From NCBI RefSeq assembly GCF_000143535.2, contig NC_037320.1, positions 372,001-436,000 of the forward strand: 64,000 nucleotides of DNA. Reading direction: 5' to 3'. Source of the DNA: Botrytis cinerea B05.10 (lineage: Eukaryota > Ascomycota > Leotiomycetes > Helotiales > Sclerotiniaceae). Below the pieces are notes generated by a model, which searched no databases, was not told where the DNA came from, and worked only from the letters and a program-made list of their open reading frames with translations. Positions 58,499-64,000 of the stretch are shown one piece after another. A program made the position numbers and the translations under genes. The first letter of the stretch is position 1. Every line of letters starts with the position of its first letter.

Positions 58499-61073
58499 CT
58501 TCGGGAAGGATTCGGCCTTTCTTTTGACTCTTTAAATCAAATGGTGAGTGGGTATCCCTCCACAAACTTTGACAACAGGTTCGTATGAAAAAAAATGGGT
58601 GCCCAAAGGAACTCGTGATGGACAAACGACGAAAATAGAAGGTACGAAGAAGGTATCAATCAGTATAAATCATAAATATAAAAACACAAAAGAAAACAGC
58701 GTATAGAAAAACCTTGAAGCGAGAGTATCAAAAAGAGTCAGTGAGCGAGCGCAGCAAGCAAGTAAAAATAGAGAAACGGTCAACGATTGAGATAGATGAT
58801 GTTCCAACAGTAAGTAAACAATAAGAGGAAAAAGCAACGATTAAGATCAACCCTATCCCGAAAGTAATGTGGCCAAGTCAAAGACTCGGTGAAAAAAGGG
58901 AGTGCGGGTCAAGGAGATAATAAAGCCCCTCTTAAAGTTATGTTTTCTTCAAACAACAACAAAGACAGGACAGCCAAACCGTGGAACACGGCAGGTGGGA
59001 TTGTGGATCGAGGAATTGCCCTAAAACTGGGGACTATGAAGGAAGCACGAAAGAAGTGGTGACGTGAGCGATCGTTGTAAGAGGAAAAGAATGATGGAGA
59101 AGACAGGGAATGAATGAATGAATGTTAAGAATAACAACGTCTGCTAACCGCCAGGGTATATTTTGGCTGAAAGGAAGTAAAGATTGTCGTTGGAAAAGAT
59201 TTTCTGAGGATTTCCTAAGCAAATAAAAAGTGTTTGGTTGGGTAGTGAAAGCACAGGTACATCGACAGATAGATAGAATTGGTGGATGTAGAGTCGTGGG
59301 GGGGCTGTTTCGACTAGGATTCGTTCTGACTGTCGATCTATATCTTAATCGTAGGGTTACAAACCCCTGTATCGATTGTGATAAACGAATTGATAGGCTT
59401 TTCGAATAGCTCAAGAGAAAGGAAAATAAATGATTGGAGATTCGCTGCGGTAATCATATGATGCGATACGATGTATTATTCCTTGAGCAGGTCGTAAGGA
59501 ATTTTGATCGATAGATGGAAAAGACGGAAGGAAAAAAGATATACAGGCACCGACCCAAGTGAGGGAGAAACCAAAGCACGGAGTGGGAAAAAAAGAAATG
59601 ATACCAGATGTATTCAGCCGTCTTGCATAAAAAAACGACGCCATTAGCACCCAGTAGGGACTTTCTCGATTACTAACATGGGGAAATTTGAAACAGATAG
59701 TCATCCATGATAGATCTGGTAGTCGCGGATGAAAATCTGTTCCTTTCGCATGCTCTTCTTAATCCAAGAGTGCAAATTGCGGTGGCTATCAGGTGTACGG
59801 AGTATCGTGAAGGAGTAATCAAGCTAGGGACTTAAACAGTTACCTCGCAATATAAATAACATAAGAAAAAAGGCACCAAACCATTTCATGCCGTGTCTTT
59901 AAAGTTTAGACACGCTTTGCACGCAGGCTACAACCCTATCAAACAGACACAAAACACAGTAGTAAAAGCTAAATTCTCCACTCGGGCGATAGTGGTGCAA
60001 ATTTCCCATGTGCTTGGACGATGGTAGCGATAAATGAAATTGCTGGGTCGGTTCAAGTATGCATGTCCTGGCTGACCAATGGTGGAGTCTACTAATTATG
60101 ATGATAACAGATCACTCGGGGAAACAAGAATATAATAAGAAGAGCATCATTAACTGAGATGATGAGATGAAATGAGGTGCAAGTTCAGATTTCGGTTAAG
60201 ATGAAGGGGCCAAACAGGCTTCATGAAGCAGGGCGGAAACCTCGGGAGATCAAATCCCTCAAATAAAATTGTATATTGAACACATAAACATCTTATCTGT
60301 ACTGTATGATGATGATACCCATTTCTGATTCGATATGGAATGTGGAAAAGAGAGTGTGTATTTGATGTCTCGGGGTTTCCATCCTGATTGACATAGGTTT
60401 CTTTTCTTGGGGCTCAATCATCGCCTGAAATAAATCGAAGAGACATTGTCATTAGATAGTTGACAATGTATGTCAACAATTACAAGTGCGGTCAAAATTA
60501 AGATTGCAATTAAGATACCGCTATTTCGAGTGGCTAGAAGTGCGACTTGGCTCCATAACTCTCTGTTCGTACTATCGGCGTTCTACCTAGTTGCGGCGGT
60601 AGGAACACGCCAACGATGCGCGGTGCTCGTACTCATTTACTCAAATATCACCGGCGCATGGACTTGACGTCAACGACAAAACATCGTGGTTTTGTGGGTA
60701 AGGATCACTGTTGGAAGACTAGAAATTCAACGAGGACATTGTGACGATTGGTGAGATTAAGAAGAGAATATATAGAAGTTCTAAAGAACCAGGTCGGCTT
60801 AGAACAAAAGAGCAAAGGAAACAACTACATCCACACAACAATTTTCAATTCACCCCTTTTTGTTCCCTATTACATCTATCCAAACCAGCCAGATTGCCAA
60901 CTTCCTTTCCGTTGTTGTTCATCGGCTGCCCATAAATTACCGTCCAAGAATCCGTCACTCATCTCATCTCATCCCAACCATTCATTTCTTATTATTTCGC
61001 ATGCCGCACGGTCTCCAACTCGAGGTGGATACACCGCGCATCGTAAAAATGATATGACGATAAGCAAGCTTAT
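58499..61073. other. Long purine-rich upstream region of the 429-aa gene
   Basis: About 2.5 kb with no supported gene. The part 58560-59700 is rich in A and G on the plus strand, that is C and T on the strand of the downstream gene, as is common for long fungal leaders and promoters. The stretch 60460-60670 has a 65-codon plus-strand frame with no domain. Confidence 0.5.
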
Positions 61074-61890
61074 CTACTCATCATCTTCATCATCATCATC
61101 ACCATCAGCAACCGCTTCTGGAACTTCCTCCAAATTGTCCTCTTCAGGAACAACTCCTCCCTTTATTTCAGCAGCTTTACTGGTGGGTCCAGAGCCGCCA
61201 ACTGAATCCTCGGCAGCGGAATCTTCTTCTTCTTCCACTCCATCATCAGCTTCGGCTTCGGCTTCGACTTCGGCTTCGGCTTCGTTGTCATCGCTATCTT
61301 CGTTGTCGTCGACAGGAACAATCTCATTCTCATCGACAGATACATCGTTGGGGACGACTTTGCGCTTTTTAGATGGCGGTGCTGTTTCTATACAAGTATT
61401 CGTTAGTATGTTTGTAGGAGTCAAGGCTATGAAGGGATGAATTTTTGCAATTTATCGCATCGCGTCGCATACCTTGAACTTCCTCTTCATCTAATCCTTC
61501 TTCGTCCTCATCACTATCGTCTTCATCGGATGGAGCAGATACTGCTGCTGCGGCTTCGGCGTCGGAGTCTTCATACCTATCAAAATGCGACAATTAGTTG
61601 CGATTTCATCAACGAAAGAATGAGCAACCAAGTGTGTCCAGTCAAGCGATGTGATGATCAGTAAATCGATACCAAACGAAAAATGCAATGTCCAGAATAT
61701 AACTTATGTATAATCCAATCAAATGACATCCAGCTGACATCTAGATATAATGGATAGAGCCCATTGAAATGTATACGGGGGATCAATGAATCAAGGAGAG
61801 GTGCAACACTTACTCCTCTTCCTCTTCGCTCTCATCCGAGGGAAGAGCAACGAGCTCCTCGTCTTCAGCCTTTCTCTTTCTTGTAGCCAT
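61074..61890 (-). CDS. Highly acidic nuclear-type protein
   Basis: Three exons, 61890-61814, 61576-61473 and 61387-61074, give 164 aa. The N-terminus MATRKRKAEDEELVALPSDE carries a small basic cluster, followed by Glu runs, an Asp/Ser/Glu region, a classic-looking nuclear localisation signal (PPSKKRKVV) just after the second intron, and a long Asp/Glu/Ala C-terminus ending DGDDDDEDDE. Composition resembles acidic histone chaperones and nucleolar acidic proteins, but no named domain is visible. The antisense strand of exon 3 gives a spurious Ser-rich 230-codon frame. The three-exon frame agreement and the NLS make the gene secure; the function is inference. Confidence 0.8.
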
Positions 61891-64000
61891 ATTGAAGTTG
61901 ATATATTTCGATGCTTGTGGCAAAAATACTTTGATGAATATGTGGATGAGTGTACAAAGATATGGTGATTGTTTGATAGGTATATTATTGATAGAGATGA
62001 GATGGAAAGCGAATTGAAACCTGTAAGACTCGAACTTGGGGGAGCAGGAGCTTCAGCTGGGGAAAGAGGAGGCGCTTACTGGCTAAGACTACATTTACAC
62101 TCGCCCCCAGAATTTCATATCACACTTGTTCTCTTGTTCCTGTAAGCAGGAAAGAAGCTTGGACTTGAGCTTCTCAGGACAAGCTTTTTGAGGAAAGTTA
62201 CTGATTGGATGTTTACTCAAGAAGCCTTGAAACTAGTAGAAATAGGGATTAGATGTATGCACGTATCCATAGTCGGACTAAGATGATGCAAGGAATGCAT
62301 ACATAATTGGAAAGCAGGGGAAGAGGAGTGATTGGTGGAAGGGGAAATCCGATAGCACACATTGTATGTAAGGAAAAGAGTACATATCATCATTAAATCA
62401 ATTGCGGCTGTTGAGAAATCAAGAAATACCAACATAGGGTTTGCCGTCAGAGAGTTGTGATATCTTACGTAAGCATGTGGAGACTAGACCTGAGTTGACA
62501 AGTTTCACTTCATTGTGTTATCAACATAGCTGTCGAACTTGAGATTTTACTAGCTAATGTCAAGAGATAGGAGCTTTTCAGATATTCGATGATCATTCAA
62601 AAGAAATTTCGCAACTATCAGCCTACTAACTAGACGTGGAATGACAACCTCCACTATCGTAAAACATTTACAAAACAGAGCAGTAATCGCAATTTCGATC
62701 TTTCCATCTTGTTACTGTTAATAGATATCATGTTCCGGTTCATAGGGGTCTTCTTCTTCTTAGTGTGTTTTTGTTGATCCCACAAATTGCATCTTGACTG
62801 ACATCTACGCACACGACTTTTTTTTAGGAACTGACAGATTCACGAAATCTTCCAGAGAATGATTGTCATGGTAGTAAGAGCAGGCACAACAGCATCACTC
62901 CTTCTTTCGTTACATGTTGAAGAACTATTAGCATACCTCCTCGAATTGTTTTACACGCAGATTTCCCCTTCCATATGCATTCTGGAACGAATGTCCGATA
63001 GTTCGGGCCAAGATATTAGATGCGTGCTAGCAATTTCTAGAAACATTTCACCACTGTGATTGTTTTCACGAAGTTGAAGGATTTGATAGTTCTAGTGGGT
63101 TTCAAGAATGAAATATCCCTCGTTCTCGAACTAGACTATTGGAAATCCTAGTCTGAGACCATTAGCTTTAGATGTATCCTTCCGCGACGGTTCCCGCCTC
63201 CTTCATTTCCAATTCACACACGTATGTTATATTGGGATAGAACACAATCAACCATAAAATGAATCTAGCGGTATAGCAATGTTTAATTTTTACCGTGAAT
63301 ACATTTCATACCACATAGACCCTGGATATAGTTTATAGTTAACTATGTTCTGTAATTTACAATGCACTGGGTCGATCTTTTTTTTTTCTTCTATTACATC
63401 CCTCTATCTTCTCTCTCAATCGATGCTTACATTCGTTGCTAAGCTGTAACTTACAAACGAAAGTTCATTAGCCTGCAGTATCTCATGAGATAATTACTTA
63501 GATGGAATTAACAGTCTAGGGCTGGACTCTATGTTCTCCTCACGATGCAGTATTTGCAATCGTCTGTTTCTGCACGGGACCTATTTAACTACACAACGCA
63601 ATCGTTAAATTCTTTGCGGATGACTTATTATTAGCTATACAAAGCAGAGCTGGATCAATGACGGCAGATGGTCCGCACTTCAGTGGCGATAAACAGAAAT
63701 AGTCGACCATTCTACCTCCTTGTCTCGTTGCACTTTGGAATGGGTGCATATCCTTCACTCCTTCTGAGGAAGAATCTTGTCACTACTCATGGGGATACAG
63801 AGCCATAGGTAAACTCAATGTCACACACACAGCTAGGTATAGATAAATTGCAAGGAGGAAACAGTAAAATATACATCTTAACCAGAAATGGGGAGTTAGA
63901 GAAAGCATATAGATATCAAATCTCGCAGAACTTATGATTTAGAATATCTGTTAACTCTGTATGTTTATCTCTAATTTTAAACCTAAGTAAATTGATTCCC
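61891..64000. other. Right-end spacer without supported gene
   Basis: Contains the promoter of the acidic protein (about 61891-62150). Beyond that, only short frames without conserved look (for example 62217-62435 minus and 62859-63059 plus). A gene starting outside the window could have its upstream region here. Confidence 0.5.

Noticed and set aside
60748..61440. 230-codon plus-strand Ser-rich frame
   Set aside because: Its right part is antisense to exon 3 of the acidic protein; the Ser run is the mirror of the GAT/GAA codons. The left part has no domain.
62020..62045. GTTCGAGTC-like box (minus strand), a possible tRNA B box
   Set aside because: No cloverleaf or A box can be built around it.

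Overview
The window looks like nuclear chromosomal DNA of a filamentous ascomycete. Protein-coding genes are interrupted by short introns of about 50-145 bp with GT..AG ends, several with CTAAC/CTGAC-like branch sites. Intergenic DNA is AT-rich and full of microsatellites, and there are no operons. Protein families (CYP504 P450, homogentisate dioxygenase, a cellular rvt reverse transcriptase, DUF2306 membrane protein, HeLo-like/ankyrin protein) are typical of Pezizomycotina. A Leotiomycete close to Botrytis or Sclerotinia is my guess from general style, not something the sequence proves. No tRNA, rRNA, CRISPR or viral sequence was seen.

Layout. 1-2.8 kb: microsatellite-rich, no gene. 2.8-6.8 kb: a divergent pair, homogentisate 1,2-dioxygenase (minus) and a CYP504-type phenylacetate hydroxylase (plus), two steps of one aromatic-acid catabolic route sharing a 786-bp promoter. 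6.8-9.9 kb: purine-rich spacer with an 18-G run. 10-14.7 kb: a small metal-binding cupin and a 970-aa intronless rvt gene, a domesticated reverse transcriptase. 14.7-17.7 kb: spacer with a 428-bp terminal-inverted-repeat element and a very AT-rich block. 17.7-26.1 kb: a small membrane protein, an 828-aa secreted protein of nine cysteine-rich repeats, and a DUF2306 membrane protein. 26.5-44.1 kb: an island of unrecognised genes. One plus-strand gene has a start codon split by an intron; it is followed by eight small minus-strand genes (G, A, B, C, H, D, I, E from left to right), several of which seem to share a short Y/F-x-R-M motif. 45-51 kb: an FAD monooxygenase and a HeLo-like/ankyrin protein. 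53-62 kb: three lineage-type genes of unknown function and an acidic nuclear protein. 62-64 kb: no gene seen.

In total about 22 of 26 gene calls are on the minus strand. Exon structures were assembled by hand from reading frame and splice signals. For every multi-exon gene given exon coordinates the total coding length is a multiple of three, but transcripts have not been seen. The most unusual items are the rvt gene with an apparently altered motif A, the nine-repeat cysteine protein, the intron-split start codon at 26542, the orphan gene island with its shared motif, and a four-repeat protein carrying RVxF-like phosphatase docking motifs.
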